Assembly: GCA_007859835.1 (NCBI GenBank) | Contig: SJPJ01000001.1 | Location: 7,631,958-7,695,957, forward strand | Direction: 5' to 3' | From: Novipirellula herctigrandis | GTDB taxonomy: Bacteria > Planctomycetota > Planctomycetia > Pirellulales > Pirellulaceae | Length of the DNA: 64,000 nucleotides | In this document: positions 1-7,463 of the stretch, piece after piece | Numbering within the stretch: position 1 is the first letter of the stretch | How the letters are laid out: each line of letters starts with the position of its first letter | Position numbers and translations under genes: made by a program | The notes under the pieces: generated by a model | What the model saw: only the letters and a program-made list of their open reading frames with translations | Databases searched by the model: none | What the model was told of the DNA's origin: nothing

Positions 1-516
1 GGGGTGTTTTTTCGGGTCCAAGTTTTCATCGACGAATTTCGGGAATTCGCGAAATGTGTCCGTTTCCGGGTTGGTCGCCCCTTGGAAGGTTCCGATCGCT
101 ACTTCGTACTTATTGCGTGTGTCGATCACGACCACGTCGGGATCCGAAATCAAGTCGTTCCAATTCTCTGGGGCTACATAAGTTCCTACCGAATCGTTCG
201 GGTCAATCCCCTCGACTCCAAGCGTGACAATCTCTTTTTTGAGTCGAACGCGAGACCGCTTAAAGGGTGTGGTGTCACACAATGATTCTTTCACTTCAAG
301 GTCAGCAAAACGAGCGTCTTGTTTCAGATAAGCAATCACCGCGTCGACGCCTTGGCGAGTTCCCGCGATGGTGCCGTTGATCCCCTCACTTGCTAGTAGT
401 AGCGTGCCACGCACCTGCGCAGCAATCATGGTTTCGAGTATCGGCGATTTGAGGTTTTCAAAGTCCGGTAATCGAATAAATCGGTAGAGCGCAGCGACGA
501 CGATGGAATTTTTCAT
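1..516 (-). CDS. trhO: tRNA uridine(34) hydroxylase TrhO (YceA family), 3' end missing
   Basis: The minus strand reads open from an ATG at 514-516 to the window edge, giving 172 residues. The translation follows the TrhO/YceA family closely: [10 protein letters not shown] at the start, then [66 protein letters not shown] and [19 protein letters not shown]. The last motif opens the rhodanese-like domain. TrhO makes 5-hydroxyuridine at the wobble position of tRNA. The catalytic rhodanese Cys of the family lies beyond the window, so it cannot be checked. The start is 37 bp after the stop of the CPBP protease gene on the same strand, so co-transcription with the three upstream genes is likely. 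Confidence 0.93.
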   Translation of the reverse strand, partial: MKNSIVVAALYRFIRLPDFENLKSPILETMIAAQVRGTLLLASEGINGTIAGTRQGVDAVIAYLKQDARFADLEVKESLCDTTPFKRSRVRLKKEIVTLGVEGIDPNDSVGTYVAPENWNDLISDPDVVVIDTRNKYEVAIGTFQGATNPETDTFREFPKFVDENLDPKKHP

Positions 517-553
517 AGCGAACGAATTATGGATTACTTGGCGATGATTGTCA

Positions 554-1252
554 CTACACAAAGAACCATAATGACAACGGCTCCCCGCTGCCGCTATTGA
601 ACGTGTTGCTTAAGAAAATTGCGGAGAGAAGGATTGCCGCGTTTGTTGCCGCGTGGACGAGGATGACCGCGAGCAGATCTTTGCGGTAATAGAACCATAG
701 TGTTGTTATCACTGCCCAAGGAAGCATGACCGGGGCTTCCCATAGTGTGTGCGTTGCTAGGAAAACAGCGACGACGACCAGAAAGCTTTGCCACGAAAAA
801 GTTCCGATCTTGATACTGCGGAAATCGTCTCCTGTATCGAACACATCAACAAAGCGAATCAGGAAACTACGCATAAACAACTCTTCCATGACTGGTGTCA
901 CAAACGCATAGCCAATCATTCGTAGCGAGCAAACCAAAGGAATCGCCGACACGCCTGCCAGCGCAGGATCAAAAGCAATGCCCTCGCCGGTGGGCCGCAT
1001 GGAAGGGAAAATAACAAAAGGCGCGATCCACGTCGCGGCAAGCACAATCCCAAGCAATGCGTCCACCAGCAACATGCGTGAAAAACGGAAATGCAATTCC
1101 CCGTATTCGCCACGCCGATAGAAATAGACGATTAATGCCAACGGTACGAAAACCCGAAGCAACAGCATCGGCAAGCCGAACGAGCCGTTAAGTCGCGCAG
1201 TAATTTCCGACAAAAGCAAAAAGGCAAACATGGGGCAGCAGCGAGCAAGCAT
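554..1252 (-). CDS. CPBP-family intramembrane protease (CAAX prenyl protease-related type)
   Basis: This 232-residue, strongly hydrophobic protein has about seven predicted membrane segments. The CPBP (Abi/CAAX protease) signatures are present in order: a Glu-Glu motif in [15 protein letters not shown], a His motif in [11 protein letters not shown], and a C-terminal HAATNA. These are the proposed metal-binding and catalytic residues of the family. The layout and phrases such as GTFSWQSF resemble the subgroup often found with exosortase/PEP-CTERM systems, but no exosortase gene is in the window. It starts 14 bp after the YmdB-like gene and precedes trhO, so it sits inside a four-gene minus-strand operon. 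The substrate is unknown. Confidence 0.82.
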   Translation of the reverse strand: MLARCCPMFAFLLLSEITARLNGSFGLPMLLLRVFVPLALIVYFYRRGEYGELHFRFSRMLLVDALLGIVLAATWIAPFVIFPSMRPTGEGIAFDPALAGVSAIPLVCSLRMIGYAFVTPVMEELFMRSFLIRFVDVFDTGDDFRSIKIGTFSWQSFLVVVAVFLATHTLWEAPVMLPWAVITTLWFYYRKDLLAVILVHAATNAAILLSAIFLSNTFNSGSGEPLSLWFFV

Positions 1253-1266
1253 TGAATACGCAAACG

Positions 1267-2058
1267 TTAAGAGTGTGATTTCTTGATCCGTTTTTCGAAT
1301 CGTTCGATCGAGATTGCTTGACCCTCGCTGTCGATATCAACGATTGCGCCACACAACCGAACATCTCTTGTCGCGACATTGAAATGGGTCGGCTCGGCTG
1401 TTCGCGTTGTCAAAGTCACTCGTTCGATATCGCGTCCAATGATACTCTCGTACGCTCCCGACATTCCGACGTCACATTGGAACGCTGTTCCACCAGGAAA
1501 AATACATCCGTCGGCAGTCGGCACATGCGTGTGCGTTCCGATGACTGCGGAAACGCGACCATCAAGATAGCGGCCGATCACTTGTTTATCGCTTGTTGCT
1601 TCGGCATGAATGTCAACCAAAATATGTTGGGTTTGATCGCCGATCTCGTCAAGCGCTCGATCGATCGCTTGGAACGGACAGTCGACGGGCCGCATAAAGA
1701 CGCGTCCAAGTAGCGAGACCACTGCTAGCGATCCGCCGTCGCTGGTCGGTACGATCGTCCAACATCGCCCAGGCGAATCGGCAGGGAAATTCGCAGGTTT
1801 CACGATCTTGTCGCTACTGCGAAGGGTTTTGGCCAATTCCCACTGACGATAAATGTGGTCGCCCATCGTGATCGCGTCGATGCCTGAATCGATAAGTCGC
1901 CGAAATTGGCGATTGGTCAATCCCGATCCGTCGGCCGCGTTCTCGGCGTTAACAACTAATGCATCAAGAGATAATTCTTTGCGCAAAATTTGGGCTTGCT
2001 GGTGCATCGCTGTGTAACCAGGCTTGCCAACGAGGTCGCCCAAAAAAAGGATTCGCAT
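1267..2058 (-). CDS. YmdB-like metallophosphoesterase (TIGR00282 type)
   Basis: At 263 residues the length is normal for the YmdB family. The N-terminus MRILFLGDLVGKPG carries the metal-binding Asp; VVNAENAADGSG, ITMGDHIY, LVDIHAEATSDK and VIGTHTHVPTADG supply the remaining Asn, Asp and His ligands of the dinuclear metal centre. Characterised members hydrolyse 2',3'-cyclic nucleotides and influence RNA turnover and biofilm decisions; which nucleotide this one uses cannot be told from sequence. The gene lies 6 bp downstream of a low-molecular-weight phosphatase and 14 bp upstream of the CPBP protease, consistent with one transcript. Confidence 0.92.
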   Translation of the reverse strand: MRILFLGDLVGKPGYTAMHQQAQILRKELSLDALVVNAENAADGSGLTNRQFRRLIDSGIDAITMGDHIYRQWELAKTLRSSDKIVKPANFPADSPGRCWTIVPTSDGGSLAVVSLLGRVFMRPVDCPFQAIDRALDEIGDQTQHILVDIHAEATSDKQVIGRYLDGRVSAVIGTHTHVPTADGCIFPGGTAFQCDVGMSGAYESIIGRDIERVTLTTRTAEPTHFNVATRDVRLCGAIVDIDSEGQAISIERFEKRIKKSHS

Positions 2059-2064
2059 AGTCTC

Positions 2065-2574
2065 TCAATCATCAAAATCGTCCTGGAAAATATCCTCGCC
2101 CGCCAGCGTTTGTAGGATCAAAGGGCAACCTTCTTCGAGCATGTCGAGCACGTCCGAGAAGCCCTCTTCGCCACCATAGTATGGGTCGGGTACATCCTTG
2201 GGCCAGTTATCGTCAAGATAGTCCCCAAACATGCGGATGTGCAATTTCGAACTTTTCGCCAATCGATGCAGATCCGCGTGGTTGTCCGCATCCATCGCTA
2301 AAACCAAATCGAATTGCCCAGGTTCCAAATCTTGTGCAGTGACCTGCCTCGCTCGGCTGGTTAATTCATAGCCACGGGACTCGGCCGCATCGCACATCCG
2401 CGAATCCGGCGCTTTGCCAATATGGTAGCCGTGCGTGCCCGCCGAATCGACTTCGACGTCAATTTCATACTCTTGAGCAAAGCGTTTCATTACCGCTTCG
2501 CCCGCAGGCGATCGGCAGATGTTTCCCATACAAACAAACAAGACGCGTTTGGACATTGAATTAAGGGACGCCAT
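2065..2574 (-). CDS. Low-molecular-weight protein-tyrosine phosphatase
   Basis: A 169-residue cytoplasmic phosphatase. The P-loop VLFVCMGNICRSP (CX5R with the catalytic Cys) is near the N-terminus, and the general-acid Asp motif appears as VPDPYYGG towards the C-terminus, as in all LMW-PTPs. Bacterial members dephosphorylate tyrosine kinases, often those controlling exopolysaccharide export, which is notable because a Wza-like export gene lies 1 kb away, although in a separate unit. An internal ATG at 2556 (MSKRVLF) would give the more usual N-terminus; no clear Shine-Dalgarno decides between the two. First gene of the minus-strand operon ending in trhO. Confidence 0.93.
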   Translation of the reverse strand: MASLNSMSKRVLFVCMGNICRSPAGEAVMKRFAQEYEIDVEVDSAGTHGYHIGKAPDSRMCDAAESRGYELTSRARQVTAQDLEPGQFDLVLAMDADNHADLHRLAKSSKLHIRMFGDYLDDNWPKDVPDPYYGGEEGFSDVLDMLEEGCPLILQTLAGEDIFQDDFDD

Positions 2575-3068
2575 GATCCGGCGACCGATTCCTAAGAGGC
2601 CGATTCGAAACAGGTTATCACAGTGCTAAAGATGTTAAGGGCTTTGGCCACTTCGCGAAACCAGTCCGACGAAATCGGGTATGGATGAAACCAGGAATGT
2701 CCTTGGCAAGGCTTTCTCTGCGAATCCGCTTTTTCTGTAAATCCATCAAGAAATCCATCGAGTTCCTTCTGAGCTCGCGTGTCTGAGTGGTTGCACAGCG
2801 GAGCCCTCAGGATCAACCAGGAGTTGCAAGTCAAAACAGCCTGACCGTGCGGGCAAGAGCTTCTAAATCGGCGGCTGCGGCAATACGCCACACAAGGCTC
2901 GGTTGGGGCCTAATCGCAGCCCCAGGCAGCCTGCGATGCAGCCAGCAAGGACGCTTGCCATCACTTGGCTCGGATGGGCGACCCGTAGTGGACGTTTGCA
3001 CCTAAAAAGGCGATTTTTACTGGGATAATAGCATGCAACTTTTCAGAAAATTCACAATTTTTAACCTT

Positions 3069-3093
3069 GGAACTTTGCAAGTTCGGATACACT
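3069..3093 (+). promoter_or_regulatory. Possible ECF-type sigma promoter upstream of the zinc-ribbon gene
   Basis: GGAACTTT at 3069-3076 matches the -35 element common to many ECF sigma factors and stands about 200 bp before the gene at 3272. The matching -10 element is not clear (GGATACACTAG follows), so this is only a suggestion. Confidence 0.25.
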
Positions 3094-3181
3094 AGCTGTA
3101 CCCCTATGGAGTGGTGCGAGGGTGGCTGTGTGGTTTCCGTGTTTGCAATTTGGATGCGGCGAATGGCACCAGCTGGATTAC

Positions 3182-3220
3182 CCCTTGAGGGTTTTTCCTT
3201 GCCTTAAATGCCCTCAAGGG
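3182..3220. repeat. Perfect 10-bp inverted repeat (hairpin) in the zinc-ribbon leader
   Basis: CCCTTGAGGG (3182-3191) and CCCTCAAGGG (3211-3220) are exact reverse complements separated by 19 nt. In RNA they would form a GC-rich stem 51 nt before the start codon at 3272. There is no T-tract directly after it, so a regulatory or stabilising role is more likely than termination. Confidence 0.6.
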
Positions 3221-3271
3221 TTAAAATCACGACTTCGGCAATGGACTACGTCAGCTACAAGGATTTTGACA

Positions 3272-3529
3272 ATGACATCTTCTCATCGCGTTCGCTTCAC
3301 CCAGTCCTGTCCCGTCTGTGGACGTCGTGTGGAAATTCGGGCTTCGCTTTTGGGTTGTACCGTGGCGTGCCAACACTGTAACGCGGAATTTGTTGCATCG
3401 GCTCAAAGCGATGGCTGTCAACATATCGATCGCTCGAATGATTTGCTCGCACGCGTTGAGACCGCGCTTCGACGGGCCGAAGAACAAGCTGCGGTTGCCC
3501 AAGGTTCCGAAAAGCAAACGATCGCTTAA
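3272..3529 (+). CDS. Small zinc-ribbon protein
   Basis: An 85-residue protein with two CxxC knuckles, SCPVCGRR and ACQHCNAEF, spaced like a rubredoxin or MJ0042-type zinc ribbon, followed by a short charged helix (LLARVETALRRAEEQAA). The start at 3272 is chosen because AAGGA (3259-3263) lies 8 nt upstream; the frame stays open to 3122 but that part has unlikely composition and contains the hairpin. Small proteins of this kind are common in planctomycetes and mostly have no assigned function. It may bind metal, nucleic acid or a protein partner. No operon partner lies close on the same strand. Confidence 0.7.
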   Translation: MTSSHRVRFTQSCPVCGRRVEIRASLLGCTVACQHCNAEFVASAQSDGCQHIDRSNDLLARVETALRRAEEQAAVAQGSEKQTIA

Positions 3530-3645
3530 ACGCCGATCGCATTAAGATTGGCTCGGATCGGTTGTGGGGCGCCGCCGTCGTTTGGTGGTGTCGAGTTCAT
3601 CCTGAAAAACCGACGCTCAATTGAGCTCGCTAGTCTACTTTCGGT

Positions 3646-4977
3646 TTAGGGATTTATGTCAAACTGAGCCCCCGGTGGGACCAATCCATAGATTCCGCTG
3701 GTGAAGACTTGATCCACCCAATTGTCGAATCGTACGATTGGACGTTCGGGAACAATGATCACGTCTCCGTCACGTACCCAGATCTCATCCGCGGGCGTAG
3801 GGCGTTTGCCAAAGACGGCACCTTGTAAGTCAAGCATTGTCGAGATCAGTCGCCAATCTTCTGCACGGCGGAAGATCACCACCTGCCTCATGTTTGCAGT
3901 TGGCAAATGGCCACCGGCCGCCGCGATGGCTCCGAGCACGGTTGTCGGGCCATCGAGTTCGATTCGCGAGGGCGATCCAACGCGTCCAAGCACGTTGACA
4001 AAGTGAGGTGCCTGGGCCGCCAAAATGGGCTCCGTTTCTAACCCGACGACGATCTCGCCATACTTTAGATTAATCTCTCGTTTCATTTCGTTGAGAGAAA
4101 ATCCTTGCACGCATACTTCGCCGATGCCAGGTAAACGCACTTTTCCATCGGGCATTATGCGAACGGTGATCGCTTGCTGGGTGAATCCACTTTGACCACC
4201 AACGGCGGCACGGATGTCTTCTGCTAACGTATTCGTTTTGACCGGTGTTACGTCCACATCGGGTTTGTCGTAGTACTTCTTGTAGGTCTCGTTGAGCGTT
4301 TCTTTCAACTGACTGACCGACATGCCCGCCGCACGGATTTGGCCAAGTATCCGAACTGATATTGTTCCATCGGGTTGGATCACAAGTCCATTTTCGAGTG
4401 TCCCACGCGTTAACTCTTCGTTGGTCAACGATTCAATCAACACTGAGTCGCCGGGGGTCAAGCGATACACGCCCTTGGCCTGAGCGCGAGTGATCAAGTA
4501 GAAGACCAATATCTCGTCACCGGGGCGCAATCGGTATTGGCTCAAGTGAGCCAATCGCGAAGGGCCCGCGTAGCCCCCGGGGCCATAGGCGTCGAACGTC
4601 ATTGGGCGGAAATCTTCCCAGCGCAGTTCGCCTCCGCAACCGTCGGCGCAATCCACTCCCATCATGCAACGATTGCATGTCGTTGTGCATGGGTACCCAC
4701 CGGGGACGTTTCGGCATGCACATGATTCGTTCTGCATGTGTGGACCACTTGAGTATTGCCCGGCCATAGGCTCTGCCGCAAGGAACGGGGCCGCAGCAAA
4801 GGAGTGGTTTGCAGTTACAGGTTGTGTTTGGCCGCTCGCTTGTGTAACCCATAGGCTGGTTAAGCCAAGTGTCATCCAAAGCAACCAGGCCATTCGACTT
4901 GTCATGATCGTGTTGTCCATCGTCGCCGAAATCGGTGTGGGGAAACGTCTGTCGACTTCGTAGTTGGGTTGTTGCAT
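3646..4977 (-). CDS. Wza-like polysaccharide export protein with a Cys-rich segment
   Basis: A 443-residue protein of the poly_export/SLBB family, which forms outer-membrane channels for capsule or exopolysaccharide. A signal-peptide-like helix lies at about residues 29-48 (WLLWMTLGLTSLWVTQASG), so translation may start at Met-20 or Met-25 rather than Met-1. Then comes a segment with seven Cys between residues 86 and 114, the poly_export domain (YRLRPGDEILVFY, then VIQPDGTISVRILG), a second repeat of it (VRIMPDGKVRLPGIG) and an SLBB-like part (FVNVLGRVGSPSRIEL). The end carries DGDVIIVPERP. It follows the repeat-protein gene by 7 bp, so the two are probably co-expressed. No glycosyltransferase or Wzc gene is in the window. 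Confidence 0.9.
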   Translation of the reverse strand: MQQPNYEVDRRFPTPISATMDNTIMTSRMAWLLWMTLGLTSLWVTQASGQTQPVTANHSFAAAPFLAAEPMAGQYSSGPHMQNESCACRNVPGGYPCTTTCNRCMMGVDCADGCGGELRWEDFRPMTFDAYGPGGYAGPSRLAHLSQYRLRPGDEILVFYLITRAQAKGVYRLTPGDSVLIESLTNEELTRGTLENGLVIQPDGTISVRILGQIRAAGMSVSQLKETLNETYKKYYDKPDVDVTPVKTNTLAEDIRAAVGGQSGFTQQAITVRIMPDGKVRLPGIGEVCVQGFSLNEMKREINLKYGEIVVGLETEPILAAQAPHFVNVLGRVGSPSRIELDGPTTVLGAIAAAGGHLPTANMRQVVIFRRAEDWRLISTMLDLQGAVFGKRPTPADEIWVRDGDVIIVPERPIVRFDNWVDQVFTSGIYGLVPPGAQFDINP

Positions 4978-4984
4978 GAGTTTG

Positions 4985-6553
4985 TTACCACCAATTCCGC
5001 ATGGTTTGCAGGGTTCGGCGAATCGGTGATTCCGTTGTCGCTTCGTCCGTAGCAGATTGTTGTGGTAGTTTGACCGAATCGTCTGCGGGTGTCGCCATGC
5101 GGTATGACACTGCTTTGGCTTGAATAGGCCGCGTGGCGTTTGCGGTTTCTTGTGTCGGGGCTACTGTGTTCTGCATCGTGGGAGACTGATTCATGGGAAT
5201 CGCTCCCTGTGGAATGATGGATGGCGAAACAGCAGCGAAGGCTTCCGGCGAAAGCTGAATGACTTCGGGAACGGGAAGCTTTCGAGGTATCTTATCGAAC
5301 GATTGCCGATGCTCGGCTTGTTGGGCGGCTGCTAATTGGGGTTGTCCCGAAGTTCGCATCACATGGGCCAACGCCAATTGAGTATCACGGTCGTACCGCA
5401 TGGATAGCGAATGCTCCAGCACTCGTCGTGATTCGCCAAGTAGTCCGATTTTCGCAAGTTGAACACCCAAACGCGAAGCCAAGTTGGCATTGGTCGGTTG
5501 TCCTTGAAGTGCCGCGCGACGCAGGCATAGTGAAGTGCTTGTTGGCATTGTCGCCGGGTCGTTCCGACCGAGATAAATTGCGGCAAGCAAGTCCATTGCT
5601 TCAGCGGCTTGAACATTTTGGTTTGCCAAGACAGCGAACATTTCTCGGGCATGTTCCAAGTAGATTCCCATTGCTTGTGTTGGCGTTGTCTTTTCAAGCA
5701 TGTTTTCGGCAATTAGTTTCATGCGGTGTGATCGCACGATCGTTTCGAGGCTCACTTGCGTCTCGGCGCTTAACTGTTGAGCAAAATCGCGTGCTTCGAT
5801 GAGAGCGGCGCGGGCCAGTTGCAAGTCGGAGACGGGATCTGTTTGGGAGCCGTCCGAATTCGAACCATGATCATCCGTTATCTCAATTGCATCGACAGCG
5901 ATTGCCAGTGCATGCCATGCGGATGCCTCGGCTGATAACCAAGCGCCTACGCGGTATTCATGAGCGGCTTCATCGAGCGTCTGGCGACAACGGGTTTGTG
6001 ATTCTGCTGCTGATTTGTAGGGCAACGCCGATCGGAATGCCGGTAATTGAGGCGTATACGTTTTCGCTAAATCCGCGAGTGGTTTGTCGATCGCAGTGGT
6101 CTCGCCTGTCGGCTTGTCGAGCGACAGTTCATTATTTTGCGGGTTCGAAATCAACGTTGGGTTTGACAGATGACTTGCAAGACGGCTTGGCACTTTCGGA
6201 AACGCTGCGGTCGGTTCAGTATTCAACTCGTCCTGTTTGTCCGCGATTGGTTTGCCTGGCAGGATCGCGATTGCGTCAGACATGTTTGTCGTGGTTCGTT
6301 CGACGGACCTCGATTCACCCGATTCTTCTGCTTGATGGATCGCTTCGGGCAGCCGGGGACGCTCGGGAAGTGCGCATGCAGCCGTGTTTCGATCGAGTTC
6401 CTGCGAGGCTGTTTTTTTAACCTTGTACGAAATTGCGACATCAACAGCCACCAGCCCGATCAAAACGACGGTCAATAAGATAGACACAACTTTGGTGAGT
6501 GTTGATCCGGAATGTTTCGGAGTTTTTGAAGTCGTTTGCCGGTTCGAGATCAC
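4985..6553 (-). CDS. Membrane-anchored protein with TPR-like repeats
   Basis: A 522-residue protein starting at a GTG (6551-6553). One N-terminal membrane helix (residues about 20-42, LTKVVSILLTVVLIGLVAVDVAIS) is followed by a low-complexity linker and then a helical region rich in Ala, Leu and Gln (about 180-420) with TPR-like phrasing: RVGAWLSAEASAWHALAIAV, AMDLLAAIYLGRNDP, LASRLGVQLAKIGLLGESRRVLEHSL. The C-terminal 100 residues look disordered. I do not recognise a family beyond TPR-like. Its 7-bp distance to the polysaccharide export gene suggests a scaffold or assembly role in the same envelope process. Its start overlaps the stop of a possible small ORF by 4 nt. Confidence 0.75.
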   Translation of the reverse strand: MISNRQTTSKTPKHSGSTLTKVVSILLTVVLIGLVAVDVAISYKVKKTASQELDRNTAACALPERPRLPEAIHQAEESGESRSVERTTTNMSDAIAILPGKPIADKQDELNTEPTAAFPKVPSRLASHLSNPTLISNPQNNELSLDKPTGETTAIDKPLADLAKTYTPQLPAFRSALPYKSAAESQTRCRQTLDEAAHEYRVGAWLSAEASAWHALAIAVDAIEITDDHGSNSDGSQTDPVSDLQLARAALIEARDFAQQLSAETQVSLETIVRSHRMKLIAENMLEKTTPTQAMGIYLEHAREMFAVLANQNVQAAEAMDLLAAIYLGRNDPATMPTSTSLCLRRAALQGQPTNANLASRLGVQLAKIGLLGESRRVLEHSLSMRYDRDTQLALAHVMRTSGQPQLAAAQQAEHRQSFDKIPRKLPVPEVIQLSPEAFAAVSPSIIPQGAIPMNQSPTMQNTVAPTQETANATRPIQAKAVSYRMATPADDSVKLPQQSATDEATTESPIRRTLQTMRNWW

Positions 6554-6699
6554 GATGCGAGTCCCTGTTCTTGGAGTCGTTCAGCCCGGAAATCGTCTTG
6601 ATACAAACAATCCGTGCAGTCCCTGTCTTCTGACATGCGGTTATAGATCGGATAATCGGTACGCCGACTGCCTGTGAAAGTCCGGTTGTGGCCACTCAT
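6550..6699 (-). CDS. Possible small coupled ORF upstream of the repeat-protein gene
   Basis: A 49-codon minus-strand frame beginning MSGHNRTFTGS, with a charged C-terminus (MSEDRDCTDCLYQDDF and onward). Its TGA overlaps the GTG start of the next gene in the 4-nt arrangement typical of translational coupling. No Shine-Dalgarno is visible, and the ATG lies inside a predicted hairpin (6682-6734). It contains a CTDC pair. It could be a real micro-protein or a coupling leader; a shorter version from Met at 6636 is also possible. Confidence 0.35.
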   Translation of the reverse strand: MSGHNRTFTGSRRTDYPIYNRMSEDRDCTDCLYQDDFRAERLQEQGLAS

Positions 6700-6734
6700 G
6701 TATCGGGGATGCGCCCCAAGACCCGTACAACCGG
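6682..6734. repeat. Nested inverted repeat in the divergent region upstream of rho
   Basis: Outer arms CCGGTTGT (6682-6689) and ACAACCGG (6727-6734) are perfect complements. An inner GGGG (6705-6708) pairs with CCCC (6714-6717) around a 5-nt loop. In minus-strand RNA this would lie over the start of the small ORF at 6699; it could also be a protein-binding operator. Confidence 0.45.
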
Positions 6735-6823
6735 CACAGCTTATCAGGGGTGAAGGAACGAACAAAAACGGACAGATTTTTCGATGCAAGTATGAAAATG
6801 CGGTCCGCTGCGGCAAAACACTA

Positions 6824-6851
6824 TTGACAGTGGAGTGGATTGGCGTATATT
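6824..6851 (+). promoter_or_regulatory. Near-consensus sigma-70 promoter reading towards rho
   Basis: TTGACA at 6824-6829, a 16-bp spacer, then TATATT at 6846-6851: a perfect -35 and a 5/6 -10. The next annotated gene on this strand is rho, about 610 bp downstream. A weaker TTGTGT-17-AATAAC pair lies nearer, at 7210-7238. Confidence 0.6.
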
Positions 6852-7463
6852 TCAAGAAGGAATGAAGCTTGTCACCAACGATGGCGAGCAACTTCTCTCT
6901 GTTTACGGTTTCGACCGCATCCTCTCTTTTTGCAGACCGCTTCGGAAAAGCAGTTGCACTCGCCGGACGAAAAATGGCTTGAGATAAAGAGAGAAAGAAA
7001 AGTCGGCCACAGCAGAGTCATCGCGGCTAGGTAATGCGGTACCAAGCGACGCATCCAATTCGATAAAGATCGATAGATAGGAAGAAATCGATACAGCGAG
7101 GATCGACGAAAAGCGCGTTCAGCAACAGGGTTCTGGAACGCCATCAAGCATCTGATTCCAAACAATCATTATTCAGGTTTTCGCGGTATTTGATCCGCAA
7201 GCCGTTGTGTTGTGTCGCACGTTTCAGGACGGAATAACTGAACGAGATCATATTGGCAGTTAACTCCATGTGGCGTTTCCGTCAGCCCTGATCAAACACT
7301 CTCACCGTTTACCCCTTCGGACACGCAACCGCCGTGGCCCCTTAGAGGTTTCCATTTCCCTTTCAACTTATTGCGGTCTTTCTTCGATTTCCCGCTGAAG
7401 CCGGCTACAAAGCGTTTCTTCGATTCGCTTGGAACAAGCCCATTTGGCGCATCTGGATCAAAC
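6852..7463 (+). other. Long untranslated leader in front of rho
   Basis: About 610 bp between the promoter at 6824-6851 and the rho start, with no convincing gene on either strand; a 97-codon minus frame (6872-7165) is Cys/Arg-rich and unsupported. The length suits autogenous control, as rho is feedback-regulated by attenuation in E. coli. A short GCGG/CCGC hairpin lies near 7186-7201. Confidence 0.4.
6862..6987 (+). CDS. Possible leader peptide in the rho 5' region
   Basis: A 41-codon frame (starts MKLVTNDGEQLLSVYG, ends TKNGLR) opens about 11 bp after the -10 box at 6846-6851, so the transcript would be nearly leaderless or the true start lies elsewhere. AAGAAGGA stands directly before the ATG, closer than ideal. 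The second half is rich in Arg and Cys and does not look like a conserved protein. E. coli rho also has a short leader ORF, but no sequence similarity is claimed. Confidence 0.25.
   Translation: MKLVTNDGEQLLSVYGFDRILSFCRPLRKSSCTRRTKNGLR

Larger units (their letters stand above)
2575..3271. other. Gene-poor region between the phosphatase operon and a zinc-ribbon gene
   Basis: About 700 bp without a convincing gene. A 99-codon minus-strand frame (2592-2891) and the longer plus-strand extension of the zinc-ribbon frame (from 3122) are odd in composition and lack ribosome sites. A weak inverted repeat (ATCGCAG at 2913-2919, CTGCGAT at 2931-2937) and a strong one (3182-3220, separate entry) are present. 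A segment near 2776-2800 resembles a tRNA D-arm, but no T-arm follows. The region must hold the promoters of two divergent units. Confidence 0.5.

Noticed and set aside
2776..2860. tRNA-like segment with a D-arm resembling GTCTGAGTGGTT
   Set aside because: No T-arm consensus (GGTTCGAATCC type) or matching acceptor stem follows within 100 nt.
2592..2891. 99-codon minus-strand frame after the phosphatase gene
   Set aside because: Cys/Arg-rich composition, no ribosome-binding site, no recognisable domain.
3122..3271. Upstream extension of the zinc-ribbon frame
   Set aside because: It crosses the hairpin, has poor composition, and a good Shine-Dalgarno supports the start at 3272.
6872..7165. 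97-codon minus-strand frame in the rho leader
   Set aside because: Arg/Cys-rich, no ribosome-binding site and no conserved motif; more likely noise opposite the leader.
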